Shown one piece after another: positions 50,644 through 62,171 of a stretch of 64,000 nucleotides of DNA (its first letter is position 1; each line of letters starts with the position of its first letter). Origin of the DNA: Psilocybe azurescens (Eukaryota > Basidiomycota > Agaricomycetes > Agaricales > Agrocybaceae). A program made the position numbers and the translations under genes. The notes beneath the pieces were generated by a model. The model saw nothing but the letters and a program-made list of their open reading frames with translations. It was not told the DNA's origin and made no database searches. The stretch spans positions 104,630 through 168,629 of the forward strand of contig JAJIRX010000787.1 of NCBI GenBank assembly GCA_023853785.1, read 5' to 3'.

Positions 50644-50904
50644 ATTCAAAACCCCAATATCTTTCATCCAATGATATACCTGATTCTTTCTGGTAGGTCC
50701 TCCATCGGTATTTCGTGTCATCTCGCACCAGTACTGACTAAATACATCAGACTTTCAAGTTGTGTTACAAGAAATGTCAATACATTACAAATTCGTTAAA
50801 TAAAAAATACACCCTAGGGGTACGGTATCGTATGGTATCGTTTTATCAAGTGCTGCTGCTCCTAGAGTATCACATATGCGAGAGAAAAGCAAGTTCTGCA
50901 AAAT

Positions 50905-53900
50905 ATCAGTATTCCTCAAAGTCCGCATCTGACAGCGACGCATATTCCGACACGGACTGGTCGTCTTCGTACTCTTGAACCACGTCTCGCATAGCGAATC
51001 GCATGATGGGGGTTGTCGGCATCAATTTTGGACCAACCACTTCCATCACCTCTTCAAACACATCGCTATGAACAGGCGCCATCTCGTGTTCATCATCAAT
51101 TGGGGGTGGCGGGGGCCAAGAAGGTCGACCGGGGTCCCACCCGCACTTTCAGGAACGACAACACCACCTGCCGAGGTTCCAACGCCCATCGTCTGTGTAG
51201 CGAGAGCGCTATCCCTAACGACCTGCGCCGCAGGGCTCCGTGCTCTCATCTCATCAGCCGCCTCCCTCGTAACGGTCTCGGTCCAGCGCAGATCCAGCAC
51301 GCGGCCTTTCACCATCCCATCCACCGCTCTGACGCCCAGCTCCCTGCAAAGATGGAAGTACGGCAGGTACTGCGTGTCCGGTCGCGCGAGGCGACTCATT
51401 ACTTTGAGCAGCTCCATCGCAGAGAATTCCGGAGGGCCGCCCAGGCCGAGTGAGGTCTCGCTGTTCTCGCCGTTGCTCATCATCGAGCCGCCTGGGCCAT
51501 GAGGGTGTGTGAGGGGCGAGTAAATTTTGAACCCCGCTGGGCCGAGTGCTGGATGCAGGGTGTCTACGGTGCTCGCGTTCGCAGCGGCCGGTGCACTTGA
51601 CGATGCCTCGCCTTCCATTTGAGGGCCACCGTTTCTAGATGCTTGTGAAGAATGAATGATGTGGAGGTTCAGCAAGGCATGCGCCTGAAGAAAGTGTGAA
51701 CTTTGTTTGACTGCCGATGGAAAGAAAACGAGATCAGCTTTCATCCGCGTTTTCATAACCAACAAGATCGCTTACTATCGAGGGTGCCGTTCGAATTCAC
51801 TGAGAATCATTTATCAGGAGCATGCCAACACAACGGTGATAATAATCTTACCATAATCCGTGACGTAATCATGCCAGTGCGCGAGCTTCCCTCCGAATGC
51901 GTCGTACAAAGCCTCAAAGTTCAACCCTCCACGAATGCTTTCCGGTACGCGAGGGAGTACTCGCTCATGGAAGAACTTTCTTGTCTCTGCCTTTAGAACA
52001 GTCACCGATGGTGATGATCTGCAGAGAAAGATACAATATCACCATGATCAGTTTCTATGTATTGAGAAGCACGAAAACGAAGCACCAAGCTCCGGACTGA
52101 CTTTACAATGCTGCATGACATTCAATTGCCTGAGCCACGTCTGGTAGAACGGGTCGCTGGTAGCGTGTATTACGTGACAAAGTCTATCCTGCTTTGTCAA
52201 GACCAGCATGGAGTCCAGAAGGCACTTCATAGTCTCAGTTGATTGAATGAGCGCGGGTCTACAAGAAAGGATGAATAAAACCAATACGTCTGAACGAGCA
52301 ATCGACTTACAGTTTATGGGCTTCATCGAAGAAAATGACCTGCCATTGGAAGTTAGTATCAGTCGACTTTTCACTTTCTGCACACCATTAGGCCATCTGT
52401 CCTACGTACCGGCATCTTCTTTGCGGGCTTCTCTTTCACTTTCTCCTTGCCCTTTTCATTTTCTGCGGATGATTCGCGGTTAGCCTGTTGCGCATTCCTG
52501 TTCGCTTTGGTCTTTTCCCCAGCTCCTGAATCCCCACCTCGATTTGGATCCAGAATCCGGACTGCCACGCTCGACGCGTGTCTTGTTTGAGCCTTCGGTA
52601 TCGTTTGAGCCCTGTCGGCGAGCCTGTTGGTGGCTGTCATTCGATTTATCGTCCTTGTCTTCCAACACGGGCTGGAATTCCCAGTACTTCAGGAGCGAAC
52701 TCTGAATAGTCCAAATGAGTCAGACATCTTGTGTTAACATGAAAATCCAAGACCTGCCTGGAAAAGTTCCATGAGCCTAGCGACATCGCTTGTCTTGATG
52801 TTTGATTTGTGAACATTGCCATTATTCTCAATAATCCTACGTTCGACGTTCAAACGATCATGCTGCCCAACAATTGTAAAGAAAATGCATATTAAAGTGA
52901 GGAAACCCGTACCTTGAAGCTCCATGCTTCTCGTTCGAAATCTTGATAGCCTTCCATTTTCGTGGCGATTTCTTCGAAGTATTGTTCCATTTGCTGGCTC
53001 AGGCTTGTGTAAAGACTCGAAAGATCTGCAAATCCCGCAATCCGCAGATCAAAGTGAAGGACGTGATACTCTTCGCGGGTGAGCACTTCACGCAGGAGCG
53101 CGGTCTATAAATGGCAATGATTTAGCGTAAATGGCTATGGACGATCTATGATGGAACTTACCTTTCCGACCGAACTGGCACCAAAAAGCACGGTGAAGGA
53201 GGGTTCACCTTCCAGTGCTCGTTCAATGGCTTGCATCTCTAGCTTGCGAGGGAAGAATCCTGGCAATCTTGAGAAAGTGTGCTTGGTCCTGAGCTGAGAG
53301 CGCTCCTTATTTTCATTGATTTCTCTGCGCGCTTCATCGAGCAATCTCTTGGATTCAGTGAGCGAGCGTACGGTCTCTGCCGGCTGACACAAAAAAAAAG
53401 AGGTGAGTTGTTGAGGTCCATGCTCGTAAGAAATCATGCAACATACATTCGTTAGGACGCCAATGATCTCACCCATTCCGAAGAAATTTCGTTTCTGGAC
53501 GTCAACGGAGATATAAGATGTTCGTCGTCTGGGTATATTACTCCTGAAGAGCCACTGTATAGGCTCAATTCTGGATCGATGGCTTTGGGAGCTGGGTTGT
53601 GGTTTCCTAAGCTTTCTGTTGCCGGAGTTCATCAATCCTTGCAACCGGGTAGCGTTAATATGAGAAGCTGAGGTCGACGAGAGGCTAGCGAGTCAGGGTA
53701 TCCCCACACAGAGTTATGAGAGAACAAAAGAAGCCGCAGAGACGATAAGTGGGTATTGGGATAAATGAAAGGTGGGCAACGAGGTGTGAATCGCAAGATA
53801 TGGCAGACAGGCATGCGCGTACCGTACATATGTAGTGTCCCTGGCGTACTTGTCGTGTTTGATTTCCATCTGGCTATGTATTTCTGAGCGTCTTCCGCGA

Positions 53901-53980
53901 TTCCCTCCCCTGATCGATAAAGCCGTAAGCGTGGACGAATGTCGCGAGGCAGCATCGAGGAGACTTGAACGCATTGCCAT
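50905..53980 (-). CDS. P-loop ATPase, possibly mitochondrial, function unknown
   Basis: The Walker A motif is FGASSVGKT, split by an intron after the Lys codon (near 53150). It is followed by ALLREVLTREEYHVLHFDLRIAGF and a Walker-B-like IFFDEAHKL near 52330. The upstream exon LPGFFPRKLEMQAIERALEGEPSFTVL resembles the start of STAND/Orc-type ATPases. A low-complexity charged insert (about 52400-52690) separates the Walker regions. The C-terminal half includes MELLKVMSRLARPDTQYLPYFHLCRELG and ends in an acidic tail at TGA 50905-50907. Two breaks: near 52540 in the insert, and a G run near 51138 (one G short, before WDPGRPSWPPPPP). The Met at 53980 opens an Arg/Ser-rich leader (MAMRSSLLDAASRHSS) that looks like a mitochondrial presequence, but its junction to the exon starting at 53667 is not settled. 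Confidence 0.68.
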
Positions 53981-54244
53981 CACACCGATCCTGGTCAAAA
54001 TCGGCGTGTCAGATACGCCTAATTTATACAGGATATAACTATGTTCTAGATGATGTGAGTATACGAGATGGTCGACAAGCTGTATTCGCTTTTACCATCG
54101 AGAATGAAACGATGGCTTGTTAAGAGAATGAACAAGAAATCAATTCAAACTCAAAGCTTCGAGTTCAATGCGGCAATGACGTCGATCTACCACACGAGGT
54201 GAGTCATGTGACACGTTCCTCACTTAGCCACTGCACTGCCCAAC

Positions 54245-54829
54245 TTGAACCACTGCCACTCGGACTTCATTTCAACCTTGACGTTACCTAGTTCCTTCAC
54301 TTTTCTAAGAGTTTATCTATTTGAAACTGTCGTTGGCACGATTGTCGACATCGACCTTGGAAATACATCCCGGGCAGGAAACTATATTTGGCGTTCGGGT
54401 TCAGGCCCTTCGATCGTTCGATCGTTCATCACTTGCCAGGGGATCCGCACAACAAATATAGCTCGTCCAAATGGACCGCTATACTCAAGGAGACGCACCG
54501 AATTGTGTGTCTAGAAATCATGTTCGGCACCAACAACGAAATGATTATTATCGAGCGGATTCTATATCAGACATCCTTTCCCATCTTTAATGTGTGTCGC
54601 ATCGTTGGAACCTGAAAGAGTTCCTGCAATTACCACTTCGATGCTCCCTTCTCTGCTCATTGGACATTTCTCCACACGTCATTCCAACACCGTCGACGTC
54701 ACTTGCTCTTCCGGCTCTGAAGCACTGCCGATGATATTCCCCAAACTTGAGAATTTCTATGTTGACACTCTGATACTACGAAGGCGGTTGGGTCCGTCTC
54801 TGAAAAATTGCTTGAATACAGTAAAATGA
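54245..54829 (+). other. Possible F-box/LRR-like relic
   Basis: Overlapping short frames contain leucine-rich pieces such as TLTLPSSFTFLRVYLFETV and ALPMIFPKLENFYVDTLILRR, in the order expected for the leucine-rich part of a mushroom F-box-like protein. No continuous frame, start or F-box is visible. It may be a relic or a gene with errors. The remaining sequence from 53981 to 55273 shows nothing else. Confidence 0.25.
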
Positions 54830-55273
54830 GTTATACCGCTGACTATTCAGCACCCGAGTTCACCATCTGCCTAGAAGACAATTCTATGAAGAGTTGTAGC
54901 AGTTATAAAGGATGGCACGATGAGTGTGAAGACCCGTCCTCGGATAGCTGAATGAGTCGCTTTCTATACACTACTGTTTTTTTTTTTTTGACGCGTCAAT
55001 CTTAGACTCTTAACAATTGGTCAAGTCGTTAGTGTGCTGAGTTGTTTCGTCAGTCTCTCAGGATAAGCGCCAAAGCGCGCTTATTCAGCAAGGACTTTAG
55101 AGCCTCAGCAGAACACGCTTGACCACAGCATGTTCAATGCAATTTGTGTACATGTTCAATCATGCAGGATATTGAAGATAGTCATGATGCAGACACAGTA
55201 CTCTAAGTTAGTAGTAATACATACAATGTAGGAAGATAGAGTAAAAAAATACAGGGGATAATAACTATGCGTT

Positions 55274-57408
55274 TTACCACCAGCCTGCACTCCCGTCTGA
55301 GTCCTCTTCCTCGTCACATGAACTAACATAAACACCAAAAACTGCATCCGCATTACCTGTATCCAGCGCTAAAGTAGGATCCTCATCTTCATTTACGTCA
55401 TCGTCAGCATCCACATCGATTTCTGTATCGCCTCCCGAGTCAGAGTCGTCCATAATGCGCCGAGGAACTACTCGTCTCCTTCGTGCGCGATCAAAGGCAG
55501 TTATATCCTCGTCTTCGTCATCGTCTAGATCGACGACATCATCTGGTTCTTCTCCTTCCTCCTCCTCCTCCTCCGACTCTACCTGAACATATCTTCGTCG
55601 CCCAATACTGGCTAGACTGCGAGAAGGACCCTCAACGACTTCAACGTCGTCGTCATCGTCATCGTTGATGAAGCTTCCTCCATAGTCGCTCTCCTCTTCG
55701 TCGTCTTCATCATCAACCTCCGCGATTTGAGCGGCACCAGCCCCCAAACATCATTACCCGGAGGGTGGAATTGGAAGGGATTAGAAATATAATTGAGATC
55801 GCGCAGATCGTGAACATCTACATCTTCATCGACATCGTTGTCACCCTCATCATCATCATCTTCTGACAGTTCGCCCCGAGCTCGCAATTCCTCTTCAATA
55901 GCTTGTATATGTTCTCTCTCAAACAAACGAAAGTAGTCTTCCCCGTCTTCGCTTTCGTCGGTATCAAGGTCCAGCTCTTGTCTGAAATGGCGAAGATACA
56001 TATCACCGTCGTCATCGTCATCGTCATCATCGTCGTCGTCGTCGTCATTATGCCCTCCATGTCCAGGATAAGGTCGATGGCACGCAGAACAGATTCCATC
56101 CCAAATTTCATGGTAACAATCAATGCAACGATGGATCCCTCCATCTTCGGCGTCGAACCACCCCATTTGTTCTCGATCCCTGTCGTCCTGTTCACGTGGT
56201 TCTGCAGGAGCCGCGAAGGGAAAAAAGCAGCAAATGCACCGCCGGCCAGGGATCCCGCACGTCGGAAAACATTGCGCCAGGGGTCGGTGTTGGCACCTTC
56301 CTCCGCGGTGGGTGGTGTTGGGGTAGGAGCCGGAGGCAAATCGACGAGATTACTACGTATAAGAGCAGAAACCATGTCTTTAATGCCCCACATTTCCACA
56401 GGACGCTCGACAACGACTGCACGACATACAGGGCATTTCTTGCGGCGTCTCATATATGAGCCATTTCGGGCCGTGGCACTGTTGAGTATGGACTCGATGG
56501 TATCTGGTTCCTGAGGAGCTGCGTTGGCTGCGTCTCCATTGCCTAAAGCCAATTGCGGTGCTTCTGGATTCTGAGGAGCAGTAAACCAGCGAACCAAGCA
56601 CCCGTAGCATGTGATGTGGCCGCAGGGTGAAAGGGCGTATGGTTTATACATGAGGTCTAGGCATATCTGACAGGTCAGCGACTGCTGCTGATGCCAAAGT
56701 TGCGTCTGATGTCGTTCAAGAAGCTGTGGGAATAGTCAGGTTGCATCCGTGGCAGGTCTATTTGTGTAGACGTACTTTGGTCTGAGCGGCCAGTTTTTCT
56801 TTCAAAAGGGCCATCTCTGAAGCCTGAGAAGTGGATTCAAACGAATCCACAAGGGGGAGTCGATCCAGAGGCAACAGGCTGAGCAGGTTGACTCTCAAGA
56901 TCTGCGGCGCGTTGGGACGGTGATCCTGGCGCCGACTTTGCTTTTCCTTTCCCCTTGTCGGAAGACTTTGAATAGAAATTAGCCTACACCAAAAGGTTGA
57001 GTAATAAGAAAGACATACACTCGATATTGCTCGCTCTTCCTCTGCCTCGTCATCGGTGCGATCCTTTGCTTCGTTGCTCGGAATAGACTCGCCGTTAGAA
57101 ACAGTGGCTTTGCGTTTAGTCGGCGAGAGAGGCACAGATCCCGACTTTGCCCTCGTCGGTTTCTTGACCTCAGAGTCACTTTTAACAACCGAAATCCTCT
57201 TTTTCTTCTTTCTCTTCTTCTTTTTCTTGTCTTTCACACTCACTGACGATATTTGGGATAATGCCTCCCCGTCAATCCTCATCTTCTTCGAATCCCTAAC
57301 ACCATCATGCCCTTCAGAGCCAGCTCTTTTTCTGGTATTCACGGGTTGTGAGGTTGTCGGATCGCGATTGCTGGGTCCAGGAGTCGCCTGTCGCGTCGAG
57401 ACAGGCAT
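55274..57408 (-). CDS. RING-finger ubiquitin ligase with acidic tail (Psh1-like layout)
   Basis: A probable nuclear E3 ubiquitin ligase. It starts at 57408 (MPVSTRQATPGPSNRD). The N-terminal part is Lys/Ser-rich, with a basic run (KKKKKRKKKKR) fit for nuclear localisation, followed by a predicted coiled helix (MALLKEKLAAQTK). The RING is C3HC4: CQICLDLMYKPYALSPCGHITCYGCLVRW, a long loop, then KKCPVCRAVV. A second Cys/His cluster follows (HRCIDCYHEIWDGICSACHRPYPGH). The C-terminal third is extremely acidic and includes a run of 13 Asp. Two breaks: a run of six T (plus-strand A6, 56221-56226), one short, between AAFF and PFAAPAEP; and a G run (55741-55745), one short, between NDVWG and AGAAQIAEV. 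The RING plus acidic layout recalls yeast Psh1, the centromeric-histone ligase; that link is inference. Confidence 0.82.
56006..56049. repeat. Trinucleotide repeat encoding poly-Asp
   Basis: A run of CGT/CAT triplets on the plus strand, which read as GAC/GAT on the minus strand and give 13 consecutive Asp residues in the RING protein. Mixed codons suggest selection on the protein as well as slippage. Confidence 0.9.
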
Positions 57409-57506
57409 ATTGAGATGATTGTTTAGTACAAGAGATGGAAAGACCTGGGCGAGTGCTATGCAATTCATAATTTCTCACGGTATAATATAACACGTCCGCG
57501 CCAGCA

Positions 57507-57758
57507 ATGCCAAGTAATTTTAAACATATTGCCATGTTTAGTAAGACTTTTCATTCTCCGCTTCCATGGTCTCTAGAATCATCATTCTCCTGTTGCTTGC
57601 TCTATGTTCCCGAAACGAGCCTGCTGTTACGACCACTACTTAATGCAAGTCCCAACCTGAAAGTCCTGGACATCGTTCTCTCGATTCTTGACTTCGACAA
57701 AGACAAAGAACTTTTGTTATTCCCCAATGCCCCACGACAGCCTTTTGATAGCCTTTGA
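57507..57758 (+). other. Possible LRR-like fragment
   Basis: An 83-codon ORF with LLRPLLNASPNLKVLDIVLSILDF, a leucine-rich pattern typical of mushroom F-box-like tails. It is too short and isolated for a gene call; probably a relic. The rest of 57409-58061 shows nothing. Confidence 0.25.
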
Positions 57759-58061
57759 AGCATTCAACACTCGTCTGTCGGTGCTAGAGGCTCCACCGAA
57801 AATAATATCGCACAAATAAAAAGCAGAGCACTACCGGTGGTACTAAGGATTGGGTAATTGACCGTTAAACCGTAGACAGGCAAGTATGTGTAATAAAAAT
57901 GCTACAGTCGCGTCCGTATGAATAAGACAACCAAATATGCATGCATCTTCTTTCAAAATTGGCGTAAACACCCGATATAAATTGAATAACGAGTGTAATA
58001 TTATATATGCAGAGACAGCTGGCAAGAGACCATAAACGCATACATAGATAAAGAATGTATA

Positions 58062-60020
58062 TCATCCGATGCGACTTTTGATTTCCTTCTTCTCCTGCAG
58101 CTCGACGGTGGCGTAGAGCGCGCCACCAATGAGCGTGAGCAGAATACCGAGCCCATTAGCGGGAGTGATGGTCAAATCAAACAAAACTACCGCCGACAGC
58201 ACGGTGAGCACCTGCTTGACGTTTGCTATCAGAAAGAAAGAATAAAAATACATCGATCAGCACCGATCCCTTGTCCTCGAACTGATGCAATACGAAAAAG
58301 ACTTAAACTCACCAGCCACACTCATACCCAAAGCGCCTACCCGCCTGTTAGCATTGAAGCTGACCACATTGAGCATGAACGCGAGGACGCCGTTGAGAAT
58401 CAGCCACATCCGTCCGTTGACAGCGGTGGAACCATACTTAGCCGTCGCCGTGGCTGGATCGAACAGATGCCATCGTACACGATCCAGCTCTCCAGTGAAA
58501 TGAGCCAGCAGAGTGGTCTGAATAGAACGCGAGAGGAGAAAGTAGGTAAAGAAGGTGTATAGGACTTAGAGATAGTTTGGGCAAAGAGAACGCGAATTGG
58601 CTAGATGTGGGTGAGTGGGGCTTGATTGGATAGGCAGAGGGAGAAGATGATGAATGCGGGAAGACGCGCTTCACTAGATGAGAAGAGACAGACGATATAA
58701 ATGATGGTGAGAATGACGATTGAGCCCGCTTTTCATCTAGAATCGTGTGGCCATTCTCCGACGAGATGGGGAGACCTGTAGCGGAAGGCTTCAAAAGTAT
58801 GACATTGGTCAGAATTGTTTTCAGCGAGGCGAGAACGGTTCCAAGGAGGGTCAAGAAAAATCCGAAAGCGGTGAAATAATAGTCTCCGTATGTTCTGTTG
58901 ATGGTCAAATTAGCAAATCACGCCCCTACATATAAGAATTCACAGAAACACACGCAAATCCGACCCCAATGACCACGGGTACAAGTGACAACAGCTTTTT
59001 TTGCTACAGCGTTTTCCTAGTAGAGCCGCCGCAAACGTGATGGTGAAGAAAGGGAGTCGAAGCGCGCACGACCTGATGGAACTGATCGGTAGTATTGGCT
59101 TTTGTGTTAAAAATAGACTTGGCTCGAACATTGAATGAAACTTACGGGTACCGTCACAAGGCGTAGAGACGCGTTGCTCACGACGATATTGATGGTGTAT
59201 AGAATGCTGAATAATAATAGTACGATTAATTCTTTGCCGTTTAGATTTGGCACTGTGGGGTGTTGAGCCTGGGGAGGTTGTGCATTCGTCAAGCGGGCGC
59301 CTGTTGACTGGGAACCCCTGAAGGCTTGACTCGTAGAAGAATGCGGGTGCCAATGGTCCCACAGAAGGCGTGGAGCGCAGTGAGGGTATATGGGAAAGGA
59401 AAGTGAATGAGGACAGTCTTATTATACAGCGTTAGAGAAAGATTGAGAGTGAAGTACAAAAGCAGCCAGAGAAGGGGAGAGTCCGGAATGGCGCGTAAGC
59501 GCGAGGGAAAGATAAGAAAGGGGCGAGTGACTTGGAGTATTGGAGATGCATGGCGCGAAAGGTGAACTCTGATCTTAGAGGACGGGTTGGATTGGGGAGA
59601 CATGCGGGGTAGACTCTCCTTGTCGTACAGATCAGATCCTGACTCCGAGCGAGATGAGAGGTCATCTAACGGATATAGCGTAGGCGATAGTTCATCTCTG
59701 TGATATTTTCGCCTAATTTTGGTCGTCGTTGGTCCTCCCTCGAAAGACGCGCTCCCATGAAACTGCGCCTCCTCCTTCCCATATGTCCCTGGTCCGAATG
59801 AAGAAAGACCCGCGTCGTTTATTTGGGGTATGGTCGCGCGAGACCTTGGGCGTATCGAACCGTTCAAAGCGAGTTCTTGATTTGTAAAATTCGGCCCATC
59901 CGTCGTGGGTGTAACAAGGTCGACTCTCTCTAGATATTCGTGACCGGAAGGTGTAGATGGTACTGTAGGTTCGGTGATTGATGTCAGAACGATGGTGGGC
60001 GTGGCCGTCGGCGTCGACAT
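58062..60020 (-). CDS. TPT-family sugar-phosphate/nucleotide-sugar transporter
   Basis: A Golgi or ER antiporter of the triose-phosphate-translocator/drug-metabolite superfamily. I choose the Met at 60020 (MSTPTATPTIVL) over an upstream one at 60134 because the first 38 codons look non-coding. A long Ser/Pro-rich cytosolic leader comes before the TPT core: LLYFTLNLSLTLYNKTVLIHFPFPYTLTALHAF, then ELIVLLLFSILYTINIVVSNASLRLVTVPFHQVVRA, and ATYGDYYFTAFGFFLTLLGTVLASLKTILTN. After a long Ser-rich loop come AVNGRMWLILNGVLAFMLNVVSFNANRRVGAL and the closing ANVKQVLTVLSAVVLFDLTITPANGLGILLTLIGGALYA. Three breaks: C3 at 59295-59297 (one short), a T run at 59049-59051 (one extra), and A7 (plus T7, 58996-59002, one short). 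Confidence 0.88.
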
Positions 60021-61286
60021 TGGAGCACTATTGGGAGATACAAAAAGACAGGGCGAGTTGGGCGCCGCTTTCTCTTTGATGGAGAAAAATGTGTCGGGGA
60101 ATACAATGTTAACATTCAATCCGTATTTATGCATTTTCTCGCACTTCCTCTTTGGTCATTCTTGTCACGGTGATCGTACGGTATTCATTTCGCAATCTAT
60201 ATAGTATAAATAGTGCGTTCAAAACTGCTCGCCTTCGATATTTCATCCATAAAATCAATATTTAAAAGCGATCCGAATCATGTCTTAATTGACGGGTCTT
60301 TATTCGCGCTTCACTAACGTGTGGTCCTTCGGAAGACGCCTACAGAGTACAATTTATACCGCGAGTACTTGACGTTAACATTACATTCATCTCTGCTCTC
60401 TAAATGATAGATTATTACTTCTTGAACTTTCAAAGTTCTTTGGTCTACTGAGTATGTAAAATTTACTGAATCTCGGTCTTGGATACTCGACGAGTGTCCC
60501 AATGTTGCCAAGACCAAAGCCATTACCCTGGGGCCATACTGACTACTCACCCACCCATGTTGCCTGTGAAATTTCCGATTACACTCACCGTGAGCCAACG
60601 AGCTATCTCATAGACATGCATAAGAAGCCGGGGTGAAATTACGAGCATCATGCAACGACAGCTTGCCAAGACTGAGGTCCCTTTGACGGGACCCACCTAT
60701 TCAACAAAATGAAGTCATAATTAATCTTAGTAACTATCTTCAAGCTTAACCTTCTAAATTGAAAGGCTTCTACAATAATACAGACTACATAGTGCCATGT
60801 TATGCATAATGAATTTACTGGGATACCTCCATCATATAAAGGAACGCATTTCTGTCGAATACTATGACCCGATTCCGATCTTGCGGCCGTAAAATCATCT
60901 CATTTCTATGGAATTGGTACTAGCTGCACCAGCCTCTGACTGCCTTCTAGACCTAGCGCAACGAGGCTATGTATACACAAACGTCCAAATAAGCGCTCCT
61001 TCTGGACCCATTTGTTGTACTTATTGCGGCATCATCGGCTGCTAATTATTCATTCACACGGTCCCGGCTCCTAATTGGGGCGACCACGGCCAATGATCTC
61101 GAAATGAGAAATGCTATGCTCGTCTCAACCACGTAGTCTCCTATCACTCTACTCTTTATACACCTACAATCTCGGGTTCATTTCAAACTTAACTGTAAGA
61201 ATCGCAATCGTCACTAATTCGAAGTCCTACACTGATTGACTTGGTCCGGCAGGCATAGCATACCAAGCGCATTTGAAGGAAGAACC
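60021..61286. other. Long intergenic region
   Basis: About 1.27 kb, AT-rich. It holds the promoters of the TPT transporter and of the small peptide gene (a TATA-like ACTCTTTATA lies near 61150). No further gene, repeat or RNA recognised. Confidence 0.5.
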
Positions 61287-61540
61287 ATGAATCCTACAAA
61301 GTACATCCTCTCGGCGCTCGTATTCGTCACTTTCGCTATGGCCTGGGAGTACCCGCATTGTGAATTCAACGATGACTGCCAGTTTGGACAGACGTGTTGC
61401 TATCATCGCCGGGTCAGTGGCAAAGCCTATCCTCTCTTCTATCTTTGCTTATCACTGAAATGTTTGCCATGGCGTATCGACAGACTCAAGGGCGCCCACC
61501 TGCTCTTTGCTTGTCACACCATGACTGCTCGAGGATGTAA
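61287..61540 (+). CDS. 60-residue secreted cysteine-rich peptide, knottin-like spacing
   Basis: Two exons, 61287-61412 and 61484-61540, with an in-phase 71-nt intron (GTCAGT..CAG). The product is 60 residues. A signal peptide (MNPTKYILSALVFVTFAMA) leaves a mature peptide of about 41 residues with six cysteines. The order is HC, DDC, TCC (adjacent pair), LC and DC, that is C-x5-C-x6-C-C-x13-C-x6-C. Six cysteines with a central CC pair is the pattern of inhibitor-cystine-knot peptides, although the x13 gap is longer than usual. Reading through the intron gives a longer ORF that I reject because the intron signals are good. No homologue recognised; function unknown (inference: effector, antimicrobial or development-linked). 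Confidence 0.62.
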
Positions 61541-62171
61541 ATACCAATCCCGAAACCATATCTTCGTCGCAGCCACCACCATCCCATGATTTCACCTATC
61601 TGTATTTATTTTGCCAACTAGCATATACCTGGAGACTATAAATCTACGACACTTCTTTCTTCCCCTATATATATCCACTGTTTATGAAAATGAAAGTGAC
61701 AGTGTTTTGGGCAGCACTTAAGGTTCAAACTCCAAAGATGGGGAATGATTATTAGAACGTGGATGTAACTTGCACTACTCAGCATGCAAGTCTTTAGAAT
61801 GGAACTCGCCCAATAGAATGGTGTGGTAATCATCATGGCATGGAGATTCTGACAGCTTCTCCACCCGTAATGGATGCTTAACATCAGAAGAAAAATCCTC
61901 GAAGTAACTTTCTCTTGTGTTCAGCAATTATGGAATATTACTCCCAAACCCTCCGCCTTCGATTTGCGACTGAGATACTACGACTTCAATTTGGTATATT
62001 GACGACGCTGTTTCAGGCACACCAAAGATGCAAGAGTCCCAAAATCATTGGAAACTTTATACTACTATACGTTGCGGTGGCGGGGACGGGCATGGACCAT
62101 GTAATGGATTATGGTGAAGCGGTCGTTAACAGTAGTTTGAAAAGGCAAGGAATCTATTGACGATGGCGAAT
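61541..62171. other. Convergent spacer
   Basis: 3' flanks of the small peptide gene and QCR8. Only short ORFs without features. Confidence 0.45.

Noticed and set aside
50975..51502. 175-codon plus-strand ORF
   Set aside because: Antisense shadow of the P-loop ATPase 3' exon.
55903..56514. 203-codon plus-strand ORF
   Set aside because: Antisense of the RING protein; its Val/Ile runs are the complement of the poly-Asp repeat.
5908..59297. Programmed ribosomal frameshifting as the cause of the breaks
   Set aside because: The breaks go in both directions, lack a common slippery heptamer, and occur in many unrelated genes; base-call error is simpler.
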